A stretch of 64,000 nt of DNA. It comes from Acrocarpospora corrugata (GTDB taxonomy: Bacteria > Actinomycetota > Actinomycetes > Streptosporangiales > Streptosporangiaceae). The DNA lies in the NCBI RefSeq assembly GCF_009687845.1, contig NZ_BLAD01000042.1:146010-210009 (forward strand). The letters run 5' to 3'. The position numbers were made by a program, and so were the translations under genes. Positions 46,457 through 55,800 of the stretch are shown here, in pieces. Under the pieces are notes generated by a model. That model made no database searches. It worked only from the letters and a program-made list of their open reading frames with translations, and had not been told where the DNA came from. The stretch's first letter is position 1, and each line of letters begins with the position of its first letter.

Positions 46457-47623
46457 TCATATGGCGGTCCATCTACTCTCTTCTGCGGCGCTGCGCTCGA
46501 CCGCCGCGAGCACGCGCTGCACTTGCAGGCCATCCTCGAACGACGGGGCGGGGTCGTACCCGCCCGCGATCGCCTCCAGGAAGTCCTTGATCTCGTTGGT
46601 GAAGGTGTTCTCGTAGCCGAGGCCGTGGCCGGGCGGCCAGTAGGCCCCCGCGTAGGGATGCCCGCCCTCGGTCACCAGGACACGCCGGAAGCCGCTCTCC
46701 TCGGCCGTGAGCGCGTGGTCGTGGAACCACAGCTCGTTCATCGCCTCGAAGTCGAACGCGATACTGCCGAGCGAACCGTTGACCTCGATCCGCAGCGCGT
46801 TCTTGCGGCCGGTGGCGAACCGGGTGGCCTCGAACGAGGCCAGCGCCCCGCCCGCGAAGCGGCCGGTGAACAGCGCGGCGTCGTCGACCGTGACCTGACC
46901 GGTGGCCGCCGCGCTGCCCGCCGCGGAGAGCCCGGCCGAGTCGTCGGCCAGCGGGCGCTCGGTGATGAACGTCTCCGTGATGGCCGAGACGCCGGTCAGC
47001 AGGTCGCCCAGGATGAACTGGGCGGTGTCCACGATGTGCGCGCCGATGTCACCCAGCGCGCCGGACCCGGCCTTGTCCTTCTGCAGCCGCCAGACCAGCG
47101 GGAACTCCGGATCGACGATCCAGTCCTGCAGGTACTGGGCCCGGACGTGCCGGATCTGGCCGAGCCGGCCTTCGGCCACCAGCTGGCGGGCCAGCGCGAT
47201 GGCCGGCACCCGGCGGTAGTTGAACGCGACCATGCTGCGCACACCCCTGGCCGCCGCGGCGCGGGCCGCGGCGGCCATCGCCTCGGCCTCCTCGACCGTG
47301 TTGGCCAGGGGCTTCTCACAGAGCACGTGCTTACCGGCCTCCAGCGCGGCGATGGCGATCTCGGCGTGCGAGTCGCCCGGCGTGCAGATGTCGACCAGCT
47401 GCACGTCGTCGCGCTTGACCAGCTCCTTCCAATCCGTCTCGACGGCGGCCCAGCCGAGTGACTCGGCCGCGCCGGCTGTCCGGTCGGCCGACCGGCCGGA
47501 CAGCACCGCCATCGACGGCGAGAGGGGCAGGTCGAAGAATGCTCCGACACTGCGCCAGGCCTGGGAGTGCACGCGTCCCATGAACGCGTACCCCACCATG
47601 CCGACCCCGATTGGCTGCTTCAC
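46457..47623 (-). CDS. Gfo/Idh/MocA-family oxidoreductase
   Basis: This 388-residue protein has the Rossmann motif [16 protein letters not shown] and the [14 protein letters not shown] motif with catalytic Lys; the later [13 protein letters not shown] contains the Asp-x3-His pair typical of the family. Such enzymes oxidise C3 or other hydroxyls of sugars and glycosides with NAD. It overlaps the SBP stop by 4 nt (ATGA). With the isomerase it may form a 3-keto-sugar pathway. Confidence 0.9.
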   Translation of the reverse strand: MKQPIGVGMVGYAFMGRVHSQAWRSVGAFFDLPLSPSMAVLSGRSADRTAGAAESLGWAAVETDWKELVKRDDVQLVDICTPGDSHAEIAIAALEAGKHVLCEKPLANTVEEAEAMAAAARAAAARGVRSMVAFNYRRVPAIALARQLVAEGRLGQIRHVRAQYLQDWIVDPEFPLVWRLQKDKAGSGALGDIGAHIVDTAQFILGDLLTGVSAITETFITERPLADDSAGLSAAGSAAATGQVTVDDAALFTGRFAGGALASFEATRFATGRKNALRIEVNGSLGSIAFDFEAMNELWFHDHALTAEESGFRRVLVTEGGHPYAGAYWPPGHGLGYENTFTNEIKDFLEAIAGGYDPAPSFEDGLQVQRVLAAVERSAAEESRWTAI

Positions 47624-48684
47624 GACTCGAAGCCCAGCGGCAGGTACTGGTCCACGTTCTCCTTGGTGATGGTCTCGGAGGCCAGTGTGATGGACTGCGG
47701 GACCTGGTTCTCCAGCAGGTCGCTCATACCCTTGCCCTGCGCGATGAGGCGAGCCAGCTTGATCGCCGAGGAGGCCATCGTGGGGCTGTAGGTGACCGTC
47801 GCCTCAAGGACGCTGGCGCCGGCCTGGATGTCCCGCATGGCGTTGGCGGAACCGGCGCCGCCGACCATGAAGAACTCGCTGCGGTTGGCTTCCTTGATGG
47901 CGGCCAGCACGCCGATGCCCTGGTCGTCGTCGTGGTTCCAGATGGCGTCGATCTTGGCGTGCGCCTGCAGCAGGTTGCTCGCCACCTCGGTGCCGGACTC
48001 CACCGTGAACTGCGCGTCCTGCTTGGCGGTCACGCTGAAGCCGTAGGACTTGAGCGCGTCCTCGAAGCCCTTGCTGCGGTCCTGGGTCAGCGGCAGGGTG
48101 GCGATGCCCTGGATCTCCAGGATGACCGGGTTGGTGGTGCCGGCGGTCTTGAGCTTGTTGCCGATGTAGTGGCCGGCCGCGACGCCCATGCCGTAGTTGT
48201 CGCCACCGATCCAGGTACGGTACGACAGCTTGTCCGGGAAGATGCGGTCCAGGTTGACGACCGGGATGCCGGCGTCGGTGGCCTGGCGGGCCACCTGGTT
48301 GAGCTGCTGGCCGTCGTTCGGCAGCATGACGATGACGTTGACCTTCTGCTGGATCAGCGACTCGACCGCGGAGATCTGCACGTTGATGTCGTTGGTCGGC
48401 TCGACCGGCTTGAACTCGACGTCGCTGTACTGCTTGGCCGCGGCCTCGGCGTTCTTGGCGATGGCGGCGATCCAGCCGTGGTCGGCGGCGGGGGCAGAGA
48501 AGCCGATGACGACCTTGGTGCCGGGGGCGTCGTTGCCGCCGGTGGCGGCGGGGACCGGCGCGGCGGGAGCGGTGGCGCTCGGGGCCGCGGCCGGCTCGTT
48601 GCTGGTGCACGCCGCCGCCAGAGCGCCGACGCCGATGACCGCTCCGCCGACGAGGAATCCGCGGCGACCCGGGTTCTGGGCCAT
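47620..48684 (-). CDS. Sugar ABC importer, substrate-binding lipoprotein
   Basis: This 354-residue binding protein has a twin-Arg start (GRRGFLVGG) and lipobox LAAAC, then a Ser/Ala/Pro linker. The periplasmic-binding domain of the RbsB type is marked by VVIGFSAPAADHGWIAAIAK, QQKVNVIVMLPNDGQQL, GIPVVNLDRIFP and AIWNHDDDQGIGVLAAI. It brings a mono- or small oligosaccharide to the permease. The ligand is not identifiable from sequence. Confidence 0.9.
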   Translation of the reverse strand: MAQNPGRRGFLVGGAVIGVGALAAACTSNEPAAAPSATAPAAPVPAATGGNDAPGTKVVIGFSAPAADHGWIAAIAKNAEAAAKQYSDVEFKPVEPTNDINVQISAVESLIQQKVNVIVMLPNDGQQLNQVARQATDAGIPVVNLDRIFPDKLSYRTWIGGDNYGMGVAAGHYIGNKLKTAGTTNPVILEIQGIATLPLTQDRSKGFEDALKSYGFSVTAKQDAQFTVESGTEVASNLLQAHAKIDAIWNHDDDQGIGVLAAIKEANRSEFFMVGGAGSANAMRDIQAGASVLEATVTYSPTMASSAIKLARLIAQGKGMSDLLENQVPQSITLASETITKENVDQYLPLGFES

Positions 48685-48776
48685 GGTGTTCTCCCTTTGT
48701 GTTTTTGTCAGGCAGTAAGGAATCAGGGCCAGGGGTGGATCCCAGGGCCCGTTGAAGGCGATGGAGGATGCGATAG

Positions 48777-49829
48777 CTAGGTAGCTGTTTGCAGACTGCG
48801 TCGCTGCAGGAGCACGGCGACGACGATGATCAGGCCCTTGGCGATGAGCTGGTCACTGGTGTTGAGCCCGTTCAGGATGAACAGGTTGGTGATCACGGTG
48901 AAGATCAGCAGGCCGAGGATGGAGCCGATGATCGTGCCGCGCCCGCCGGTGAGGAGCGTGCCGCCGATGATGACGGCGGCGATGGCGTCCAGCTCGTACA
49001 GGTCGCCGTGGGTCGAGGAGCCGGTGGTGGTGCGGGCCATGATGATCACCGCGGCGATGCCGCAGCACAGGCCGGACAGGCCGTACAGCAGCATGGTGTG
49101 GCGGCGGACGTTGATGCCGGCCAGCCGGGCCGCCTCCGGGTTGCCGCCGACCGCGTACGTCCGGCGGCCGAAGGTGGTGCGGTTGAGGATCAGCCAGCCG
49201 AGGGCCACGATCACGGCGAAGATGTAGACCAGCAGCGGCAGGCCGAGCACCCGGGTGGTGGACAGCTCGACCAGCGCGCCGTTGTCCTGGCTGACCAGCT
49301 GGGTCCGCCGCTCGGACATGCGCTGGGCCAGGCCGCGCGCGGCCACCAGCATGGCCAGGGTGGCGATGAAGGGCACCATCCGGCCGTACGAGATCAGGAA
49401 GCCGTTCAGGAGGCCGGCCCCGGTGCCGACGACGATGGCGCAGATCGCCATCACCACAGGCCCGTACGCCTGGGTGGCCAGGGTGGTCGCCCAGACCGAG
49501 GCCAGCGCCATGATCGCGCCCACCGACAGGTCGATGCCGCCGCCGATGATGACGAAGGTCATGCCGACCGTGATGACGCCGATGGTGGCGGCCAGGGCCA
49601 GCAGGCTGACCATGTTGGACGTGGTGGCGAAGGTCTCGGGGGCGGTGATCAGGCCGACGATGGCGAGCAGCGCCAGCGCGACCACCAGGCCGAGATGGCG
49701 GGCTCCCGTGATTCTGCCCAGGGCCAGCCGTCCGGCCCCCGGTCCTGAGGGCGCGACGGCGGCCGCCTCCACCCGCGCCTGTTCATCGGCCTCCGGCGCG
49801 GAGACTTTCTGCGGATTCACCTCGGTCAT
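48777..49829 (-). CDS. Sugar ABC importer, RbsC-type permease
   Basis: This 350-residue membrane protein has eight to ten helices of the BPD_transp_2 family and the conserved GGGIDLSVGAIMAL and RRTYAVGGNPEAARLAGINVRR, AAVIIGGTLLTGGRGTIIGS. It is preceded by 33 nt after the ATPase and followed 92 nt later by the binding protein. It forms the homodimeric channel. Confidence 0.92.
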   Translation of the reverse strand: MTEVNPQKVSAPEADEQARVEAAAVAPSGPGAGRLALGRITGARHLGLVVALALLAIVGLITAPETFATTSNMVSLLALAATIGVITVGMTFVIIGGGIDLSVGAIMALASVWATTLATQAYGPVVMAICAIVVGTGAGLLNGFLISYGRMVPFIATLAMLVAARGLAQRMSERRTQLVSQDNGALVELSTTRVLGLPLLVYIFAVIVALGWLILNRTTFGRRTYAVGGNPEAARLAGINVRRHTMLLYGLSGLCCGIAAVIIMARTTTGSSTHGDLYELDAIAAVIIGGTLLTGGRGTIIGSILGLLIFTVITNLFILNGLNTSDQLIAKGLIIVVAVLLQRRSLQTAT

Positions 49830-49862
49830 CAGACGAACTCCTGAGGTCGGATGTAAGCGATA

Positions 49863-51395
49863 TCAGCCATGGGACGGGGTGGCGTCCATGACGAGGTCGA
49901 GGACGTGGTGCTCGTCGAGCTCGGTGGCGGGGGCCTCGTGCACGATCCGGCCCTCCCTGACGACCAGCACGCGGTCGGCCAGGCCGAGCACCTCTGGCAC
50001 TTCGCTGGAGACCAGCAGGACCCCGACGCCTTCGTCGGCCAGCCTTCTGACCAGCGCGTAGAGCTCGGCGCGGGCGCCCACGTCGACGCCTCTGGTGGGC
50101 TCGTCCAGCAGCAGCAGCTTGCGGCCCTCGACCAGCCAGCGGCCGAGCACCGCCTTCTGCTGGTTGCCGCCTGAGAGCGTTTTGATCGGGCGGTTCGGGT
50201 CGGGCGGCCGGATGTCCAGCGCCTTGACCAGGCGTTCGGCCTCGGCGTTCTCCAGCTTCCTGTTGAGCCAGCCGAACCGCGAGTAGCGGCCCAGGCTGGC
50301 CAGGGTGATGTTGCGCGCCACGCTCTGGTCCAGGAGCAGGCCCTGAGCTTTGCGCTCTTCCGGGGCCAGGCCCATGCCGATGCGGACCGAGTGGGAGGTG
50401 TCGCCGAGTTTGACGGGCCGGCCGTTGAGGGTGACCTTGCCGGTGGCCCGGCGGGCGCCGTACACGGCTTCCATGATTTCCGAGCGGCCGGAGCCGACCA
50501 GACCGGCCAGGCCGACGATCTCCCCCGCCCGTACGGTGAACGAGACGCCGGACACCACGCCGGGGACGGTCAGGTCCTCCACCTTGAGCACCTCGTCGCC
50601 GAAGCCGCCGGTCGGGCGGGGCGGGAAGACGTACTCGACGTTGCGGCCGGTCATCAGGGAGACGACGGTGGCGGTCGGCGTGGTACGGGCGGGCAGGCCG
50701 ACCGCCACGGTTCTGCCGTCCTTCAGCACGGTGACCCGGTCGCCGATCTCCCGGATCTCCTCCAGCCGGTGCGAGATGTAGACCACCGCGACACCCTGGC
50801 TGGTCAGTTCCCGGATGATCCGGAACAGGTTGGTCACCTCGTCGTGCGCCAGCGCCGCCGACGGTTCGTCCATGACGATCAGGCGTGCCTCGTGGGAGAG
50901 GGCGCGCGCCATGCTGACGACCTGCTTGCCGGCGGGCGACAGGCGGCCCACTTCGGTGCTGGGACGGATCTCGCCATGGCCGAGCCTGGCGAGAAGTTTG
51001 CGGGTGGCGGCGAACATCTCGCCGCGCCTGGTGAAGCCGAACGTGGCCTGCTCGTGGCCGAGGAAGATGTTCTCCGCCACGCTGAGGCCGTCGACCAGGT
51101 CGAGCTCCTGGTAGATGGTGGCGATGCCCTGCCGCATGGCGGCGGTGGGGTTGGCCAGCTTGACCGCCTCGCCGCCGAGGAGCACCTCGCCGGTGTCCGG
51201 CTGGTGGGCGCCGGCCAGCACCTTGATCAGGGTCGACTTGCCCGCCCCGTTCTGGCCGAGGAGGCAGTGCACCTCGCCGGCGCGGACGTCGAGGTCGACG
51301 CCGTCCAGGGCGCGCACTCCGGGGAACTGCTTGACGATCCCGCGCATCTGTAGCAGCGAGGAGCTATCCGACTGTTCCCGGCTTATGTCTTCCAT
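49863..51395 (-). CDS. Sugar ABC importer, double ATP-binding subunit
   Basis: This 510-residue ATPase holds two nucleotide domains. The first has Walker A GQNGAGKST, signature LSPAGKQV and Walker B LIVMDEPSA; the second has a degenerate Walker A (GLVGSGRSE), signature LSGGNQQKA and LLLLDEPTRG, as normal for RbsA-type importers. ATG 51395 is preferred; AGGAGG-like sequence is weak. It heads the operon and is divergent from the ROK regulator. Confidence 0.9.
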   Translation of the reverse strand: MEDISREQSDSSSLLQMRGIVKQFPGVRALDGVDLDVRAGEVHCLLGQNGAGKSTLIKVLAGAHQPDTGEVLLGGEAVKLANPTAAMRQGIATIYQELDLVDGLSVAENIFLGHEQATFGFTRRGEMFAATRKLLARLGHGEIRPSTEVGRLSPAGKQVVSMARALSHEARLIVMDEPSAALAHDEVTNLFRIIRELTSQGVAVVYISHRLEEIREIGDRVTVLKDGRTVAVGLPARTTPTATVVSLMTGRNVEYVFPPRPTGGFGDEVLKVEDLTVPGVVSGVSFTVRAGEIVGLAGLVGSGRSEIMEAVYGARRATGKVTLNGRPVKLGDTSHSVRIGMGLAPEERKAQGLLLDQSVARNITLASLGRYSRFGWLNRKLENAEAERLVKALDIRPPDPNRPIKTLSGGNQQKAVLGRWLVEGRKLLLLDEPTRGVDVGARAELYALVRRLADEGVGVLLVSSEVPEVLGLADRVLVVREGRIVHEAPATELDEHHVLDLVMDATPSHG

Positions 51396-51438
51396 ATTTC
51401 CGGATGCTAGAGAGGACTTATGCTGACGGTCAAGCAAA

Positions 51439-51481
51439 AGTCGATGGCATGATGTCATAATGAGATCTGGAATCATCGACT
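51439..51481. promoter_or_regulatory. Inverted repeat in the ROK/ABC divergent promoter
   Basis: AGTCGATG (51439-51446) and CATCGACT (51474-51481) form perfect 8-bp arms around 27 nt that contain a second short palindrome, ATGATGTCAT (51449-51458). Position between the ROK gene and the ABC operon fits a ROK operator. Confidence 0.45.
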
Positions 51482-51499
51482 AGGCGAAAGGAGGCGAGG

Positions 51500-52681
51500 T
51501 TGACACAGGGGATGCTGAGCGAGCCGACCGGTTCTGTCACCGGCGCGGGAGCACTGCTCTCGATCCTTCGGGACGGCCAGGCCCGGACCCGGGCCGAGCT
51601 CGTGCAGCTGACAGGGCTGGCCAGATCCACGGTCTCGCAGCGCCTGGACGCGCTGCTGACGCACCAGTGGATCGTGCCCGCGACCGACTCGATCTCCTCC
51701 GGGGGGCGGCCCGCGACCGCCTTCGCCTTCAATCAGGGGGCTCGGGTGGTGGCCGCGGCGGATCTTGGTGCCACCCATGCCCGGGTCGCGGTCACCGATC
51801 TCGCTTCCACAGTACTCGTCGAGAAGACCGCTGACCTCCCGATAGACCGCGGCCCTGAGGCGACGCTGGGCTGGCTGGTGGACACCCTGAAGGAGCTGCT
51901 GGCCGAGACCGGCGGGCAGCTGTGCGGGGTCGGCGTCGGCTTACCCGGCCCGGTAGAGCACTCGTCGGGCCGGCCGGTCAATCCGCCGATAATGCCCGGC
52001 TGGGATGGCTTCCCGGTCCCGGAGTGGCTGGGCTCGCGCCTCGGCGCGCCCGTTCTGGTAGACAACGATGTCAACATCATGGCCCTGGGCGAACACTGGG
52101 CGGCCCGGCCCGAGGTCGAGCATCTGGTCTTCGTGAAAATCGGCACCGGCATCGGCTGCGGGATCATCTCGGAGCGCCGGCTGCACCGGGGCGCGCAGGG
52201 AGCCGCGGGTGACATCGGTCACATCCGGGTCACCTCCGCCGCCGAAGTGATCTGCCGCTGCGGCAACACCGGCTGCCTGGAAGCGGTGGCGGGCGGCGCG
52301 TCCGTCGCCTCGCAGCTGCGCAACGCCGGGATCCCCGCCGAGAACAGCCGGGACGTGGTGGGCCTGGTGCGCGCCGGGAACACCCAGGCCGTGCAGTACA
52401 TCCGGCAGGCCGGGCGGGAGATCGGCGACGTGCTGGCCTCCATCGTGAACTTCTTCAACCCGTCAGTGATAGTGATCGGCGGCGACATCGCGGAGGCGGG
52501 CGAGCACGTGCTGGCCGGGGTCCGCGAGGTCATCTACAGCCGGTCGCTGCCGCTGGCCACCCAGCACCTCAGCATCCGGGCGACCGAGCTGGGCGACCGG
52601 GCGGGCGTGATCGGAGCGGCGGTGATGGTCATCGAGGCCGTGCTGGCGCCGGAGGCGGTAGACCTCACGGTCAGCGTCTGA
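51500..52681 (+). CDS. ROK-family transcriptional regulator
   Basis: This 393-residue protein has an N-terminal winged helix (about 15-75; RAELVQLTGLARSTVSQRLD) and a C-terminal ROK sugar-kinase-like domain: AADLGATHARVAV, GVGVGLPGPVEHSSG, DNDVNIMALGE, FVKIGTGIGCGI and the zinc motif CRCGNTGCLEA. It should sense the sugar brought in by the divergent importer. TTG 51500 has GAAAGGAGG upstream. Its stop overlaps a LacI-type palindrome. Confidence 0.9.
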   Translation: MTQGMLSEPTGSVTGAGALLSILRDGQARTRAELVQLTGLARSTVSQRLDALLTHQWIVPATDSISSGGRPATAFAFNQGARVVAAADLGATHARVAVTDLASTVLVEKTADLPIDRGPEATLGWLVDTLKELLAETGGQLCGVGVGLPGPVEHSSGRPVNPPIMPGWDGFPVPEWLGSRLGAPVLVDNDVNIMALGEHWAARPEVEHLVFVKIGTGIGCGIISERRLHRGAQGAAGDIGHIRVTSAAEVICRCGNTGCLEAVAGGASVASQLRNAGIPAENSRDVVGLVRAGNTQAVQYIRQAGREIGDVLASIVNFFNPSVIVIGGDIAEAGEHVLAGVREVIYSRSLPLATQHLSIRATELGDRAGVIGAAVMVIEAVLAPEAVDLTVSV

Positions 52682-52802
52682 GAGCGCTCTCTAGCCCTGG
52701 ATAACAGGCACTTGACGCAACGGCAACATCCTAGCAACAATGTCGGCGAACGCCTCCATTCTGGGCACCGTGGCACGTTGGCCAGAGTAAGAGAGCGCTC
52801 CC
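52680..52802. promoter_or_regulatory. Two LacI-type operators before the ThuA gene
   Basis: GAGAGCGCTCTC (52680-52691) is a perfect 12-bp palindrome; GAGAGCGCTCCC (52791-52802) is the same with one mismatch. The core GAGCGCTC with CG at the centre is typical of LacI/CebR-like operators. The two are 111 bp apart, and the second is 46 nt before the ThuA gene start. Confidence 0.65.
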
Positions 52803-52848
52803 TCATTGGTCGCGTTCGGCGCACGCGTCCCGTTCCGAAAGGATCGTC

Positions 52849-55800
52849 GTGCGCCCATTGCCCCGCCTGTTATCCCGGATACTCCTGAGCGCCCTGCTCG
52901 TGTTGACCGGGATCACCGTGGCGAGCCCCCCGGCCTTCGCCGCACCCGACTTCACCGTCCTGGTCTTCTCCAAGACCGCCGGCTTCCGGCACAGCTCCAT
53001 CGGCCCCGGCATCACCGCGATCCAGCAGCTGGGCACGGCCAACAACTTCGCGGTCGAGGCCACCGAGGACGCCGCCCAGTTCACTGAGGCCAACCTGGCC
53101 AGGTTCAAGGCCGTCATCTGGCTGTCCACCACCGGCGACGTGCTCAACGCGGCCCAGCAGACCGCCTTCGAGCGCTACATCGAAGCCGGCGGCGGCTACG
53201 TCGGCGTGCACGCCGCCTCCGACACCGAATACGACTGGCCCTGGTACGGCGGCCTGGTCGGCGCCTACTTCGCCTCCCACCCCGCCCCCCAGCAGGCGAC
53301 CGTGAAGGTCGCCGACCGGGTGCACCCGTCCACCGCGCACCTGCCGCACCGCTGGAGCCGGTTCGACGAGTGGTACAACTACCAGGCCAACCCGCGCGGC
53401 AAGGTGCACGTGCTGGCCACCCTGGACGAGACCAGCTACACCGGCGGCGGCAACGGCATCGACCACCCGATCGCCTGGTGCCAGAACTACGACGGCGGGC
53501 GCTCCTGGTACACCGGCGGCGGCCACACCGACGAGTCCTACACCGAGACCAACTTCCGGCAGCACCTGCTCGGCGGCATCAGGACCGCCGCGGGCTTCGT
53601 CACCGGCGAGTGCGGCGGCACCGTCAACTCCAACTTCCAGCAGGTCGCGCTGGCCAAGGGCGTCGACGAGGTCGGCGAGCCGATGAGCCTGACCGTGCTC
53701 CCCGACGGCGGCGTCTTCCACACCGCGCGCAACGGCACGGTCCGCTACACCGACAACGCGGGCAACACCAAGGTGGCCGGCGCCCTCGCCGTCTACAGCC
53801 ACGACGAGGAGGGCCTGCAGGGCATCGCGGCCGACCCCGGCTACGCCACCAACCGGTGGATCTACCTGTTCTACGCGCCGCCGCTGACCACGCCGGGCGG
53901 TGACGCGCCCAGCACCGGGACCGCCGCCTCCTTCGCGCCGTTCAACGGGGTCAACCGCCTGTCCCGGTTCACCGTACGGGCCGACAACACGATCGACCCC
54001 GCCTCCGAGCGGACCGTGCTCGACGTGCCCACCAGCCGCGGCATGTGCTGCCACGTCGGCGGCGACATCGACTTCGACTCGGCGGGCAACCTCTACCTGT
54101 CCACCGGCGACGACACCAACCCGTTCGACTCGGCCGGCTACGCCCCGATCGACGAGCGCGCCGACCGCAACCCGGCCTACGACGCGCAGCGCACCTCCGC
54201 CAACAGCAACGACCTGCGCGGCAAGGTGCTGCGGATCAAGCCGACCGCGACCGGCACCCCCGCCTACACCATCCCGCCGGGCAACATGTTCGCGCCCGGG
54301 ACGGCGCGGACCCGCCCCGAGGTCTACGCGATGGGCTTCCGCAACCCGTTCCGGATGAGCGTCGACAAGGGCACCGGCATCGTCTACCTGGGCGACTACG
54401 GCCCCGACTCCGGCACCACCGACCCGAACCGCGGCCCGGCCGGGCAGGTCGAGTTCGCCCGGATCACCCAGCCGGGGTTCTACGGCTGGCCGTACTGTTC
54501 GAGCTTCAACGACGCCTACAACGAGTACACCTTCCCGTCCGGCCCGTCCGGCGCGAAGTACAACTGCGCGGGCGGCCCGGCCAACAACTCGCCCAACAAC
54601 TCCGGCATCCCGACGCTGCCGCCGTCGCAGCGCGGCTGGATCCCCTACACCGGCTCCACCCCGCCCGAGCTGGGCGGCGGCGGCCTGTCCCCGATGGGCG
54701 GCCCGGTCTACCGGTACGACCCCGCGTCGACCTCGCCGATCGCCTTCCCGCGCTACTTCGACGGCACCTTCTTCGCCGGCGAGTTCGGCCGCCGGTGGAT
54801 CAAGAACGTGACCATCGACAGCGCCGGCGCCCCGCTCACGATCACCCCGTTCCCGTGGACGGGCACCCAGATCATGGACATGGAGTTCGGCAAGAACGGC
54901 GCGCTCTACGTCCTGGACTACGGCACCGGCTGGTTCAACGGCGACGCCAACTCCGGCCTCTACCGGATCGAGTACGCCCGCAACGGCCAGGCCCCCGCGC
55001 CGGTCGTGACCGCCAACCGGACCTCCGGGCTCGCGCCGCTCGCGGTGACGTTCTCCTCGGCCGGCACGGTGGACCCCGACGGCGACCCGATGACGTTCGC
55101 GTGGGACTTCGACGGCAACGGCTCCACCGATTCGACGGCGGCCAGCCCGTCGTTCACGTACAACACCAACGGCACCTACAGCGCCACGCTGACCGCGCGG
55201 GACACCACCGGCAAGACCGGCACCGCCAGCGTGGTCATCACGGTCGGCAACACCGCGCCGACGGTGACCATCCAGGCGCCGCTGGACGGGCGGGTGTTCT
55301 CCTTCGGGGACACCATCCCGTTCCAGGTGACCGTGACCGACCCGCAGGACGGCACGATCAACTGCGCCCGGGTGAAGGTCAGCTACATCCTCGGCCACGA
55401 CTCGCACGGGCACCCGATCACCAGCGCCAACGGCTGCACCGGCACCCTGCAGACCACCGCCGACGGCGAGCACGACACGGCCGCCAACATCTTCGGCGTG
55501 ATCGACGCCGAATACACCGACAACGGCGGCGGCGGCCAGGCCGCGCTCACCACCCACACCCAGGCCATCATCCAGCCCAAGATCCGCCAGGCCGAGCACT
55601 TCGGCGCCATGAGCGGCGTCCAGATCAGCGCGCCGGCCAGCGCGAACGGCGGCCGGGCGGTCGGGTTCATCGAGAACAACGACTGGATCTCGTTCAAGCC
55701 GTACAACCTGACCGGGGTGACCTCGTTCACCGCCCGGGTCGGCGCGCCGACCGCGGGCAACACCCTGGAACTGCGGGTCGGCTCACCGACCGGCCAGCTG

